A stretch of 64,000 bases of DNA, from the NCBI RefSeq assembly GCF_003289965.1, contig NZ_QMBQ01000009.1, positions 186,001 through 250,000 of the forward strand. The letters run 5' to 3'. Under the pieces are notes generated by a model that was not told the DNA's origin, did no database searches, and saw only the letters and a list, made by a program, of their open reading frames with translations. The translations under genes and the position numbers were made by a program. The stretch is from Mesorhizobium atlanticum (GTDB taxonomy: Bacteria; Pseudomonadota; Alphaproteobacteria; Rhizobiales; Rhizobiaceae). The stretch's first letter is position 1. Every line of letters begins with the position of its first letter. Positions 16,785 through 26,430 of this stretch are shown piece by piece.

Positions 16785-17802
16785 TGGAACAAATCCCCTT
16801 GTGAGTGTCTGAAACGCCGTCATTGCTTGGGGGCGAGCTGAAGATGAAATGAGGTAAGGTCTTGGGATGCGGCATAGGGCTTTGCAGACCAAACTCCACC
16901 GCCTGCTTGACCGCCTCCCGGACTTCCTCCTCCATTGCACTCAGACTTCTCTCACTCGCCCCCTCGCCGAGCAGCACAGCTCGATATAGCCGGATCGGAT
17001 CTCGATCGCGTATGAACGCCTCCACCTCGTCGGCCGATCGATAGGGCGGGCCAGGTGTGATCAAGCCGACGTTGTGCTCATCGAACCGATAGGTGTTCGC
17101 TACTATGAGCGTTGGCCCGCCTCCTGCGCGGGCTCGCGTGACCGCCTGTGCCGCAGCTTCGAACACCGCGCGCACATCCTGTCCGTCCACAGTCGCCCCA
17201 GGCATGCCGTAGCCCGTCGCGCGTATTGCGATGTCGGGCTGGCCGTGACTTTCGGCCACCGAGGTGATCATTGCATAACCATTGTTCTCGCAAAGATAGA
17301 TGACGGGGAGCTTCCATAGGGACGCCATGTTCAGGCTCTCATGGAATGTGCCTTGGTTCACCGCTCCATCGCCAAAGAAGCAAAGGCTGACCTGATCGGA
17401 GCCCCGCAACTTGGCACTGAAGGCGCAGCCTGTGGCAAGGGGGATACCGCCTCCAACGATACCTGACTCGCTAATGATGCCCACCGACTGGTCCGCCAAG
17501 TGCATCGAACCGCCGCGCCCCTTGCAGATGCCGCTCACCTTGCCCATCAGCTCGGCCATTAGGGCGTCGAGACGCGCGCCCTTCCCTATCGGATGCCCGT
17601 GCGAACGATGGGTTCCAGTCATGGCGTCATCATCTCGCAGTGCGAGACATGCCCCTACGATAGTGGCTTCCTGACCCGCGCTGGAGTGAAACCAACCAGG
17701 GACGTTGCCGCTATCGAACTGACGGGTTCCCTCTTCTTCGAATAGCCGAATGCTGAGCATCCTGCGGAAAGCCTCTAGCCGGTCAGCGCCTTTCGCATCC
17801 AT
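16774..17802 (-). CDS. 2-oxoacid/acetoin dehydrogenase E1 component, alpha subunit (module 1)
   Basis: The 342-residue protein has the TPP motif GDGAVNQGTFHESLNMASLWKLP ending in CENN, plus FHSSAGQEA, GTHRSHGHPIGKG and CKGRGGSMHLAD, closest in pattern to AcoA-type alpha subunits. It precedes and overlaps the beta gene. A second paralogous pair lies at 28535-30528. The C-terminal 30 residues (PSNDGVSDTHKG) look non-conserved, probably because the reading frame was extended into the beta gene. Confidence 0.88.
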   Translation of the reverse strand: MDAKGADRLEAFRRMLSIRLFEEEGTRQFDSGNVPGWFHSSAGQEATIVGACLALRDDDAMTGTHRSHGHPIGKGARLDALMAELMGKVSGICKGRGGSMHLADQSVGIISESGIVGGGIPLATGCAFSAKLRGSDQVSLCFFGDGAVNQGTFHESLNMASLWKLPVIYLCENNGYAMITSVAESHGQPDIAIRATGYGMPGATVDGQDVRAVFEAAAQAVTRARAGGGPTLIVANTYRFDEHNVGLITPGPPYRSADEVEAFIRDRDPIRLYRAVLLGEGASERSLSAMEEEVREAVKQAVEFGLQSPMPHPKTLPHFIFSSPPSNDGVSDTHKGICSNGA

Positions 17803-18178
17803 GATCAGGCTTCACCCACTCCAAGAGCGCGCACCACGCTGCTAACTTTTGGCGGTGAACCCACCCGCCGTCTCCAATCGGTCGACCTCGCTCTGTTTTT
17901 CTCGACAAGTGCCGAACGCAAAGGAAGCCAGACTGTTTCAGTTTTCATATCGCTGACCTGCAAAGGATTGGCTCGCGTACGCCTCGGATGCTCCTTCGGC
18001 AGTTTCCTTGCCAATTGTCCGCGGTCGACGTGATGCCGCATCAAGTCTGCAGCAGAACCTGGCTTGGTCGGCGCATCGGCCAGAAGCCCGGCACCATGCA
18101 AACGCGGATAAGCTACGCCGACGAGACCAGTCTTCGCATAGGGATGAGAATTTGCCGTTGAACCGTGTATCAACGACC
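17803..18178. other. Gene-free stretch
   Basis: About 375 bases between the methyltransferase and E1-alpha, with no supported gene. It probably carries the promoter of E1 module 1. Confidence 0.5.
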
Positions 18179-18880
18179 TCACGCTCGCTCCGCTCCGGAG
18201 TGGGATGCAGGCATCTGCAGAATCCAGTAGTGCCCGTCCTCTTCCTCGAGATACCGGCCATTCCTTAGACATTGTACCAGCTTGACGACACCTTCACCTT
18301 GCAGCCGTCGCACCTCACTTTCAAAGGACGTTACGTCCGCGTAGCTCTTGCGGGTGCTCGCAATTATGAAGCCGTTAGGGCGGGTGATGCGAGCCAGTTC
18401 GCGCAATCCGTCAGGTCGAACATGCCCGAGCGTGAAGACACCGCAGCAGACGGTTAGATCATAGGTGGCACTTGAGTAATCGGAGATCAGTCCGTTGAGG
18501 TCGATATCACCCCGGACATGACGGTACACGCCGGTTTGCCGGGCCTTTTCAGCCATGTCCTCGGAAAGATCAAACCCGTCGATCAACCCAAAGCCGAGGC
18601 GTTGCAGTTCCATCCCGACAAGTCCTGTTCCGCAGCCAGCGTCTAGGACCCGGACGGCATTTCGTGGCCCATCCAAATAAGCTTTCTGCACGGCTCCTGC
18701 CAGCTCCGCTACGATCACAGGACCGCAGTATCCGACCCGGATCTGATCCTGATCGAACGTATCGGCCCATCCGCGGTATAGCTGAGCCAAGCGGACGGTA
18801 TCGCCGTTGAGGGCATGAGACGTCTTGATGCGCTCTCGTGCGGCCTGCTCTGCCGCTGTTTTGGGGTCCGCACTGCTCAT
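18179..18880 (-). CDS. Class I SAM-dependent methyltransferase
   Basis: The 233-residue protein shows motif I (VRVLDAGCGTGLVG), an acidic end of strand 2 (GFDLSEDM), motif II (YDLTVCCGVFTLGHV) and the post-II segment with GLRELARITRPNGFI. The start at 18880 is preceded by AAAGGA; in-frame ATGs exist up to 18934. Its architecture fits small-molecule methyltransferases of the UbiE/Methyltransf_25 kind. It lies upstream of E1 module 1 on the same strand but 376 bases away, so co-transcription is uncertain. Substrate unknown. Confidence 0.8.
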   Translation of the reverse strand: MSSADPKTAAEQAARERIKTSHALNGDTVRLAQLYRGWADTFDQDQIRVGYCGPVIVAELAGAVQKAYLDGPRNAVRVLDAGCGTGLVGMELQRLGFGLIDGFDLSEDMAEKARQTGVYRHVRGDIDLNGLISDYSSATYDLTVCCGVFTLGHVRPDGLRELARITRPNGFIIASTRKSYADVTSFESEVRRLQGEGVVKLVQCLRNGRYLEEEDGHYWILQMPASHSGAERA

Positions 18881-20118
18881 CCAAGGTCCTTTTGTTGCCG
18901 TCATCGTCATCGGCACAGCACGCCCATTCGGCACTTGCCGGCGCTGGGAAACGAAGCATCAAAACTCATGCCATTTGGCGGAGGCAGGCGAAAAAGACGT
19001 CTTTCTATCGTTTTCAGCTGTCTGGATCGGATTCAAACGAGAGTTTGGCTGACAATCCGTGTAGTAATTACGTCAAAGAGCCTACAAAATACGACGATGA
19101 GCCAAACCACTCTTCTGAAAGCCGCACAGGCTCTGGACATTGAAGATATCGAAGATCGTGTACAAACGCGGCAGCAGACAGCGAAGACACCAGTTGCACT
19201 TTAATATCAACTCCTGAGTGCGATCGGAACATGAGCCCATCTAGGTTCAGGACGGCGCTCATACGGCTGTGACTCCTGGCCGAAAATACCCTCCCAGCTG
19301 TCGAGCGACGCCAGGGCGGGTGACGGGCCAAGAACCCGGGCGACCTCGAGCTTGAACTGTTCCAGGTTCAGGACTGAAGAGACCCGCGTCGCCTGGAAAT
19401 AGATTACGCGACATCTGTCCACCCCGGCTTCATTGCTCCGTCCAATGTATGAGCGAACTTCTCGGCGCGTTCGGACGTCGGACCGGGCTTGCCGCGTCGC
19501 GGCAGGAGTCCGAGCCCGACCTGGCGTTGGTTCACGGCTCAACAGACTGACTTCACCTCATCTTAGTTGACGGCTGTTTGGCCGGAACGCCGCAATCTAG
19601 CTTCCGTCGGCTAAGTAGCCGGTTCGCAATGGCACCTGTCGATGGAACATGATCTGCTCTGGTGCTCGGCCCGTAGTGTCGCCAACGCCTCAAGGCTGCT
19701 GGTCAATTCGGCTCCTTTCAGCTTCAACTCACGCTCATACCCACGCTTTGTCTCCTTTCGGCTTGAGACGAGGTGTTTCGACCGGAGCGTTTCCCCACGC
19801 GAGTGCTACTTGCGGGACCAGATCACTGTTGCCGGCAACTGCCCTTCCGTTGTCTCCCGTGGCCGGCCTGTGTTGCCGGCATCGCTTCTGCCACCTGCCG
19901 CAGAACAGAATGCAGGCTGAGAACGTGATGCGGATCGGCACCTCTTCGGCTGGAAGGAGGACCTCGCAGCAGCCCGAAATTGCATGATGATGACACAAAC
20001 GTCCGGAAGCCGACATCAGCGGGGCCTGATCAGACGCGCTATCTTATTGTTTCGTCGAGCTTTTGGCTTGGCACGCCTTATGCTGGAACATTTGCAGTGG
20101 TGCCCAAGAGGACAAGCA
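18881..20118. other. 1.2-kb gene-free divergent region
   Basis: No convincing gene. The segments AGGTTCAGGAC at 19243-19253 and 19363-19373 are identical, about 120 bases apart, and could be a short dispersed repeat or binding site. The region should hold the divergent promoters of the methyltransferase and the plus-strand SDR. Confidence 0.45.
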
Positions 20119-20883
20119 ATGGATTTAGGGCTTGACGGCAAGGTCGCGATGGTAGCGGCCGCCTCCAGTGGTTTAGGTTTCGCAACAGCCGAAGAGCTAG
20201 CCAAAGAAGGGTGTCGGCTTTCCATCTGCGGGCGAGATCCGGCGCGATTGTCAAGAGCATGCGATCGGTTGCTCGGCACAGGCGCCGACGTGCTGGCACG
20301 CCCGACCGACGTTACCGACTGCGGCGACACAGCGGCCTGGGTTGCAGAAACAGCACAACATTTCGGATCTATCGACATCCTGGTGACGAACTGCGGCGGC
20401 GTCCCTGCTGGTCCACCCTCGGCCATGAGGTCCAAGGATTTTGACAATGCCTTCGGCCGGGTGCTGTTGCCCTCGGTAAACCTGGTTACGGCTGCCTTGC
20501 CGCATCTGCGTCTGTCACCGGCGGGACGAATATTGATGCTTGCTTCCGAAGCTGTCGTTCGCACACCGGCACATTTCGTGCTGTCGGGCGTCGCTCGAGC
20601 GGGGCTGGTGCCCTACTGCCACGCACTCGTTCAGGAATTGTCGGGAGAGAGTCTCACCGTAAACGTGCTCGCTCCTGGCGCGCACAGCACGGCTATTCAT
20701 GAAGCCAATCGCGCCGGCGACCACGCGGAGGCAATCCGCGCTCTTGAGAACAGGACGCCCGCTCGACGCCTCGGCCATCCTTCGGAGTTCGCAGCAGTTG
20801 CCGCATTCCTGGCTAGCGCCCGGGCGTCTTACGTCAATGGCGGCCTGATTGTCGTTGACGGAGGCCTAAGCGCAACAGTCTGA
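20119..20883 (+). CDS. SDR-family protein lacking the catalytic Tyr-x3-Lys
   Basis: The 254-residue protein has a Rossmann start (MDLGLDGKVAMVAAASSGLGFA), NCGG in place of NNAG, and a normal VDGG ending, so the fold is SDR. The usual YxxSK reads FVLSGVARAG, so both catalytic Tyr and Lys are missing. The same feature occurs in a subgroup of atypical FabG-like SDRs. Start at ATG 20119, with AAGAGGA upstream. It heads the plus-strand cluster (SDR, SDR, aldolase, aminotransferase, phosphatase). It may bind a ligand or use a different mechanism. Confidence 0.82.
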   Translation: MDLGLDGKVAMVAAASSGLGFATAEELAKEGCRLSICGRDPARLSRACDRLLGTGADVLARPTDVTDCGDTAAWVAETAQHFGSIDILVTNCGGVPAGPPSAMRSKDFDNAFGRVLLPSVNLVTAALPHLRLSPAGRILMLASEAVVRTPAHFVLSGVARAGLVPYCHALVQELSGESLTVNVLAPGAHSTAIHEANRAGDHAEAIRALENRTPARRLGHPSEFAAVAAFLASARASYVNGGLIVVDGGLSATV

Positions 20884-21137
20884 GGAAACGGGCAGCAGCA
20901 GGACCTTTAGAATGAGGATGCCGATGCGAAAATGCCGATCTTTTGCAAGGGTTCAATGGGCGATCTGCGTGCTTAAAAGTGAGCGTTTCCCCATCAACGT
21001 GGCGCCTGGGCGTGCCTCGTCGGGCATCTTGCCATGGCCGCTAAGGCGCCGGCGCAGCTGGTCCCGCCATTCACGCCAGGCATGGCTTCGGTCCGGAACG
21101 TTGGTTTGCACCTAAGCGAAGAAGTGAGCGATCTACT

Positions 21138-21944
21138 ATGGCTGAGACAATCCTCAATCCCGGCGTTGGCGCTGAAGGATACCGACAGCTGTTCGGCGTT
21201 GATGAGAAGGTGGTCTGCATCTCAGGCTCAAGCCGCGGTCTGGGGAAGTCACTCGCTATGTGCTTTGGAAAGCTGGGAGCGAAGATAGTTCTTTCCTCGC
21301 ACAACACTGAGGAACTGGCCGAAGCCGAGGCAGAACTCGCGCGCCTGGGGATCAACGTCGCCGTCATTCGTGCTGATATGCGGTCGCACGATGATTGCGG
21401 CGCACTGATCAGTGGCACGGTCGACCGGTTTGGGCGGATCGACGTCATGATTTGCAACGCCGGTATCGACATCATCAGGCCAGCGCAATGCTACGAAGAG
21501 GCTGAATGGGACCAAATCGTCGATACCAACCTGCGTGGCTATTACTACTGTGCCAAATTCGCCGCCAAAGTGATGCTTGACCAAGGCGGCGGCAGCATCA
21601 TCATGACGTCCTCCGTCGCCGGTTCGCTCGGAATCCCGGGGCTGGCCGCCTATGCTGCAAGCAAGGGCGGAGTGAACCAGTTGACGCGCACCCTGGCGGT
21701 GGAATGGGCCGACAAAGGTATTCGTGTAAACGCCGTTGCGCCTGGATTCATCAATAACTTCATGGATGGCGTACATCGGAATTCCGACAGCCCTTACCAG
21801 CGCCGCGCCATGGCACTCACACCCATGCAACGCCGCGGAGACTTAGCCGAGTATTTCGGCCCGTACGTCTTCCTTGCGAGCTCGGCCGCATCCTTCGTAA
21901 CGGGCGAGATTATCTATGTCGATGGGGGTTATGCGGCAAGCTGA
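21138..21944 (+). CDS. SDR-family oxidoreductase
   Basis: The 268-residue enzyme is a complete classical SDR: SGSSRGLGKS cofactor loop, CNAGID, TSSVAGSLG with catalytic Ser, YAASK with Tyr and Lys, and YVDGGYA at the end. It has an extra 25-residue N-terminus (ETILNPGVGAEGYRQLFG). The aldolase gene follows after 21 bases, so they are likely one operon. Substrate unknown; a keto product of the aldolase or E1 enzymes is a reasonable guess. Confidence 0.87.
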   Translation: MAETILNPGVGAEGYRQLFGVDEKVVCISGSSRGLGKSLAMCFGKLGAKIVLSSHNTEELAEAEAELARLGINVAVIRADMRSHDDCGALISGTVDRFGRIDVMICNAGIDIIRPAQCYEEAEWDQIVDTNLRGYYYCAKFAAKVMLDQGGGSIIMTSSVAGSLGIPGLAAYAASKGGVNQLTRTLAVEWADKGIRVNAVAPGFINNFMDGVHRNSDSPYQRRAMALTPMQRRGDLAEYFGPYVFLASSAASFVTGEIIYVDGGYAAS

Positions 21945-21965
21945 CGTAGATCTTCCGAGGCATAT

Positions 21966-23003
21966 TTGGCGGACCTGAAAATGCTGGACACAGAACGAAA
22001 TACCATAAACATCCTGGACTGTACGTTGAGGGATGGCGGCTATTACACCGATTGGAATTTCCCGCCGGAGCTGGTGTCGGATTATGTCGGCATTATCAAC
22101 ACCCTTCCGGTGCGAATGGTGGAACTCGGGCTAGCCGGAAAACCGAAGACCCACGGCTACTTCGCCAATCTGACGAGCTCGAAGGCCCAAAAAATGGCGG
22201 CTGCTCTTGTGGTCGAAGCATGTGTGATGATCGACGCCAAGGATGTGCTTGCGAGCGAGCTGCCGCTGCCCCTGGCTGTCAGCCGCCTGACAGAAGGACT
22301 GGAGCCGGGGGCCATCACGACCGTGCGCTTGGCGATGCACTACAAGGACTTGGCTGCCTCCCGAAAGATCTGCGACGAGCTGTCTCGCAGGGGCTTCCGT
22401 GTGTTCGTAAACCTCATGCAAATCGACGCCGCCGACGCGGTCGAGACCGAGACGTGCCTCAAGGAGGCAGAACAGGCCGACACCATCGAGGTCTTTTATA
22501 TCGCCGATTCATTCGGCTCAATGGCACCGGCCCGGGTTCAGGCTCTTGTTAGTAGGTTTGCAGCGCGGCTTGAACCTGCCGTCGGCTTCCATGGCCATGA
22601 CAATCGCGGATATGCGCTGGTCAATTCGCTGACGGCCGCCAAGGCAGGAGCGACCTGGATAGACTGCACTATGGGCGGCATGGGCCGCGGAGCAGGCAAT
22701 ACAGCCAGTGAGCAGCTCCTGCCGATGCTTGCTGGTCTCGATCCCTGCAAGGAACGAGGACTCCTGGAGCACGTCCTGCGTCACTTCGATCCGCTTCGCA
22801 AGCAGCATGGCTGGGGCAGCAGCGCGGCCTATCAGTTCGCCGGCTCGAACTTCATCCATCCGACCTATGTTCAAAAGCTACGAGCTGGCGGGACCCTATG
22901 CGACGCAGCGATCATCAGCCGACTTTCAGGCTTGAGCGCCGACGAAAGGACGACTTTCGCCGGTGAAAGGCTGTCGGCGTTGATGGAGCAAGACCTCACC
23001 TGA
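21966..23003 (+). CDS. DRE-TIM (HMG-CoA lyase-like) aldolase
   Basis: The 345-residue protein opens with ILDCTLRDGGYYTDWNF, the DRE-TIM metallolyase signature in its 4-hydroxy-2-oxovalerate-aldolase-like form. It has the metal-binding GFHGHDNRGYALVNSL and the glycine-rich MGGMGRGAGNTASEQLL. Such enzymes join or split pyruvate or acetyl-CoA with an aldehyde or ketoacid. The start is TTG at 21966 (CGAGG upstream) or ATG at 21981. It sits between an SDR and a SerC-like aminotransferase, suggesting a carbon-chain-building route to an amino compound. Confidence 0.82.
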   Translation: MADLKMLDTERNTINILDCTLRDGGYYTDWNFPPELVSDYVGIINTLPVRMVELGLAGKPKTHGYFANLTSSKAQKMAAALVVEACVMIDAKDVLASELPLPLAVSRLTEGLEPGAITTVRLAMHYKDLAASRKICDELSRRGFRVFVNLMQIDAADAVETETCLKEAEQADTIEVFYIADSFGSMAPARVQALVSRFAARLEPAVGFHGHDNRGYALVNSLTAAKAGATWIDCTMGGMGRGAGNTASEQLLPMLAGLDPCKERGLLEHVLRHFDPLRKQHGWGSSAAYQFAGSNFIHPTYVQKLRAGGTLCDAAIISRLSGLSADERTTFAGERLSALMEQDLT

Positions 23004-23052
23004 TCGCAGATAGCTTCGTTGAGGGCGCGCCTGTTGGCAGTCTGGAGGATCC

Positions 23053-24267
23053 ATGAGTTTGGCAAATGCGGCAGGGAAACCTCGGGCCCTTCCCCGCGAC
23101 CCCCGGTTTTCATCCGGTCCTTGCCGCAAGCATCCCGGTTGGAGTGTTCACCCTGCCATGCTGCGCTACGTCGGGCGAAGCCACAGGAGCTCCCAGGGTG
23201 CAGAAAGGCTGGCGGCGGTAATCAGGCGCATGGCTTGTTTGCTTGAGCTGCCCGATAGCTGGCTGTGCGGAATCGTGCCCGGTTCGGGGACCGGCGCCTG
23301 CAGCATGGCTTTGCAAAATCTGCTCGGCCCAGTTCCGGTCGAGACATTCTTGTCAGACAGCTTCTCGCACCATTGGGCAAATGAGATCGACGCTTTAGCG
23401 CTGGCTCCTCAAACGCGGCACAGCTGTTGCTACGGAGATTTTCCGAACACCAGCGGGATCGATCCCGGAAACGACATCGTTCTGGTGCTAAACGGCACCA
23501 GCAGCGGAGTTTGCCCACCCGATCTCGACTGGATTCCTGCGGATCGCGAAGGTCTTGTGATCGCAGATGCCGTCTCGGCGGCGTTTACGAGGCATATCGA
23601 CTTCGACCGCGTCGATGTCCTGTGCTGGTCATGGCAGAAGGCGCTTGGTGGTGAAGGCGGCCACGGGATGATTGCGCTCTCGCCCAGGGCGCAGGCCCGG
23701 TTGAAAGCAGGCGAAGGTAGGCCCGTGGCCAAGCTCATGAGGCTGCACAACCCCGACGGATCGGTGAACAATGCCTTCTTTGGCGGCCGGACGATCTCGA
23801 CACCCAGCATGTTCGCGACTGAAGACATCCATTCTGCCCTCGACTGGGCCGAAGCGTGCGGCGGATTGTCTGCGCTTGTGAAAAGGGTTGGTGACAACTA
23901 TTCCGTCATGGCCGACTGGGTGAATGCCACTTCCTGGATCGACTGGCTTTGTACCAACCCGGGGGCACGCTCCAGATGCTCGATCACCCTCCGGCTGCAA
24001 CCGGGTGCCGGCGAGAAGAAAGACAGCGGAAAGATCGTCAGCGGGATGATCCGGCTCCTCGAAGCAGAAGGCGCTGCTTTGGACATCTGGAGTTATGGTG
24101 ATGCTCCACCAGGATTCCGAATATGGGCTGGCCCTACGGTCGAGGCCGATGACTTGGCGCTTTTATGCGAGTGGCTGGACTGGGCTCACCGCAAAGTGTG
24201 TGAGGCGACCACAATGCCCGACAGGATAATCGCGCCCCAACAGAAGCTGGCTTATGGCGAATCATGA
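23053..24267 (+). CDS. Phosphoserine-aminotransferase-like (class V) enzyme
   Basis: The 404-residue protein starts with RDPRFSSGPCRKHPGW, characteristic of alphaproteobacterial-type SerC, and has SWQKALGGEGGHGMI with the PLP-binding Lys, plus ADAVSAAF and TISTPSMFA segments. SerC transaminates 3-phosphohydroxypyruvate, and 4-phospho-hydroxythreonine in PLP synthesis. Overlap of 4 bases with the HAD gene suggests transamination of a phosphorylated keto compound followed by dephosphorylation. As a second copy in accessory DNA it may work in a specialised pathway rather than serine synthesis. Confidence 0.84.
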   Translation: MSLANAAGKPRALPRDPRFSSGPCRKHPGWSVHPAMLRYVGRSHRSSQGAERLAAVIRRMACLLELPDSWLCGIVPGSGTGACSMALQNLLGPVPVETFLSDSFSHHWANEIDALALAPQTRHSCCYGDFPNTSGIDPGNDIVLVLNGTSSGVCPPDLDWIPADREGLVIADAVSAAFTRHIDFDRVDVLCWSWQKALGGEGGHGMIALSPRAQARLKAGEGRPVAKLMRLHNPDGSVNNAFFGGRTISTPSMFATEDIHSALDWAEACGGLSALVKRVGDNYSVMADWVNATSWIDWLCTNPGARSRCSITLRLQPGAGEKKDSGKIVSGMIRLLEAEGAALDIWSYGDAPPGFRIWAGPTVEADDLALLCEWLDWAHRKVCEATTMPDRIIAPQQKLAYGES

Positions 24268-25205
24268 TCAATACCAGAAAGACCGTGGCGATCGAGATTG
24301 CTGGACAGCCGCCGGCGCCTCAGATTGATTCTTCCTCCTTGGCAAACTGCTATGACGCGATACTCTTCGATGCAACAGGAACACTTGTCGGCGAAAATGA
24401 AGCTATCCCTGGTGCTGCTGACGTCCTGGCGGCACTGAACCTGTCCGGCCCGCCATATTATATAGTCACCAATATCAGCAGTGGATCGGACGAAGCGATC
24501 TTCAAGCGGCTTTGCCGCGCTGGACTTCCGCTTCCGGCGGCCGATCGCATCGTGTCAGCAGGAGGTGTCGCACGAAGTCGCGTAGTCGAGGAGTTGGCCG
24601 CAGGGCGACAAGTTTCGTACCTGGGGAGTGCAAAAGCCGCACATGATATCTTCGGCCAACATCCAAATCTTCATCGCGCCGACAAGGGCGAGACATTCGA
24701 CACGCTCGTCGTGCTCGATGACGAAGGTTTCGATTTCAAACGAGCTGCCGATCACATTCTCTCCACGTTCCAATGCAGGCTGGTCGAGACCGGCGAGATG
24801 CCCCGCGTGATTACCGCGAACGCGGACATGATCTATCCTAATGGGCGGGGCTCTCTGGTATTTGGGCCAGGCATAATAGGGCCAATGCTACAAGCAGGCC
24901 TTGCACCCTTCGGAGCTCCTCCAATTAGAGCGGAGCTTATGGGCAAACCTGGAAGTGCGATCTTCGAAGAGAGCATCGCTCGGGCCGGCTCCGATCGTCT
25001 TTTGATGGTAGGCGATCAGGTCGATACCGATATAAAAGGCGCGAAGGCTGCCGGGCTCGATACCGTTCTCGTAAACACTGGTCTCAACAGGCGCGGTGGT
25101 CTCTCCCAAGAGGAAAGCAGTGCTCCCGACTATGTAGCAAATAGCCTTCGCGAGATCTTGGACGGCAGCTTGTCATGTCGGCAGTTGGACGCTGCCCTCG
25201 AGTGA
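24264..25205 (+). CDS. HAD-superfamily phosphatase (NagD/IIA-type)
   Basis: The 313-residue protein has motif I ILFDATGTLV, motif II YYIVTNIS, the motif III Lys in LMGKPG, and motif IV MVGDQVDTDIKGAKAAG, the layout of class IIA HAD phosphatases. In motif I the second Asp is replaced (DAT instead of DxD), so proton transfer may differ. The first 30 residues are non-conserved, so the start may be later. Its ATG overlaps the stop of the aminotransferase gene. The pair resembles a SerC-SerB style ending. Actual substrate unknown. Confidence 0.82.
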   Translation: MINTRKTVAIEIAGQPPAPQIDSSSLANCYDAILFDATGTLVGENEAIPGAADVLAALNLSGPPYYIVTNISSGSDEAIFKRLCRAGLPLPAADRIVSAGGVARSRVVEELAAGRQVSYLGSAKAAHDIFGQHPNLHRADKGETFDTLVVLDDEGFDFKRAADHILSTFQCRLVETGEMPRVITANADMIYPNGRGSLVFGPGIIGPMLQAGLAPFGAPPIRAELMGKPGSAIFEESIARAGSDRLLMVGDQVDTDIKGAKAAGLDTVLVNTGLNRRGGLSQEESSAPDYVANSLREILDGSLSCRQLDAALE

Positions 25206-25822
25206 GGATGGCATTGGCCCGGAGGATCTCTCCTGACAATGCAGCGGCTCCAGCGTGCTCGCTCGTTTCTCCAGTCTCTATCGCCTAGAATGGTCCGGAC
25301 GAGCTCGTCTCGCCATAGCCGACGGTCGCAGCACCGAACCTCCTCAAGCGTCCGGTCCAAAGGTCCAAAGCCAATGATCTCGCGCATGCCGTCAGATGTC
25401 CTGGTCACAATCGCGGCATTCCGACAAATGAGGCGGTCGGCAATCTGACGATTAGGCTCTGACACAGATCTTACCGGATGAGGTGATTGTTGGTCGCCCC
25501 CCGGCGCTTGCCGCAGCCCGGTTGAGGGCGCGCTCGCCGGCGGCCTTTCAGGCAAAACCGCTTCCCGGGATACAATTTTGTCTCATGTCCGACAAAGATG
25601 TCGGAAACCCTCCATTACAATCGAGGACATCGTTCCGTCCGGAAACGGGACCTTGGTTCGGCTGCCGTCCCACTGCCAGCGGCCGGCACGCAATTTGCAG
25701 AAGCGCCATCAGGAGCCTGTCACCGAGGGGAACTGGAACCACTTCCGACTGGTGCGGCCGTAAACTCGTGGACAGAGAGGACAAATGGCCACTGTAACGC
25801 TGCCCGTCGACTGGCGTGCTCA
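25206..25822. other. Gene-free stretch with a small hairpin
   Basis: No gene supported. It contains the perfect inverted repeat TCCGACA-AAGA-TGTCGGA at 25588-25605. Confidence 0.5.
25588..25605. repeat. 7-bp perfect inverted repeat
   Basis: TCCGACA and TGTCGGA are separated by AAGA. It lies about 220 bases upstream of the LysR remnant. It could be an operator or a weak hairpin; no T-run follows. Confidence 0.4.
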
Positions 25823-26158
25823 ATGACCCATCGGTGTTATGATCTTGCGTTTTTCGCTGCTCTGGAGGCGTTCGAGGCATCCGCTCACCACCTCTGTTTC
25901 GAGCGGGCAGCTTGCGAACTTGGCGTGACGGCGGAAGTGATCGGCCGACAAATCAGAATCATTGAAGACGAGCTCGGTGCTCCACTGTTTTCGAAGGCAA
26001 CGTCCGGAAGAGTTCTTACCGCGGCTGGAAGGGACCTGCGCAGCGCCCTGGCAAGAAGTTTTGCTGGAGCTTCGGATGCCCTTACCGCCATCAAGCACGG
26101 CAATTCCCGCCGAGCGTCTCGGCCGGCGCAGCCGGCATCTTCACGTGCATCGAGTTGA
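25823..26158 (+). pseudogene. LysR-type regulator, only the DNA-binding half remains
   Basis: The frame encodes a LysR helix-turn-helix: FFAALEAFEASAHHL, AACELGVTAEVIGRQIRIIEDELGAPLFSK and LTAAGRDL. After about 85 residues it becomes Arg/Ser-rich and ends at 112, with no effector domain. The following 270 bases hold no intact continuation, though KLLSVSIASWMADAF in another frame near 26270 could be a relic of the next domain. Likely a degraded GcvA-like regulator of the flanking genes. Confidence 0.6.
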
Positions 26159-26430
26159 TCATTGGCCCCTTCATTTTCGTCACGAACCGAACACTTCAAG
26201 ACCGGCAACCCGGTCGTCGTGCGGAGCCAGAATGCCGCATGCCGCCGCCATCAGGGGCATTAGCGGATGGCAAACTGCTCAGCGTCAGCATAGCATCGTG
26301 GATGGCCGATGCGTTTCCCATGAGGTGCCGCTGATCGGCATAGCGACCAGATCTCACGTCAATTCGATGGTCTGAAGACACCAGCAGTGAATTGGGAGCC
26401 AGCTGTCGCACATCGACGAAAGGAGGAGCC

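Noticed and set aside
17805..18272. Minus-strand 155-codon frame
   Set aside because: Low-complexity, no motif, overlaps the methyltransferase 3-prime end out of frame.
23053..24267. Housekeeping serine biosynthesis
   Set aside because: SerC-like gene lies in accessory DNA with an aldolase and HAD phosphatase and no serA, so a specialised role is more likely; not excluded.
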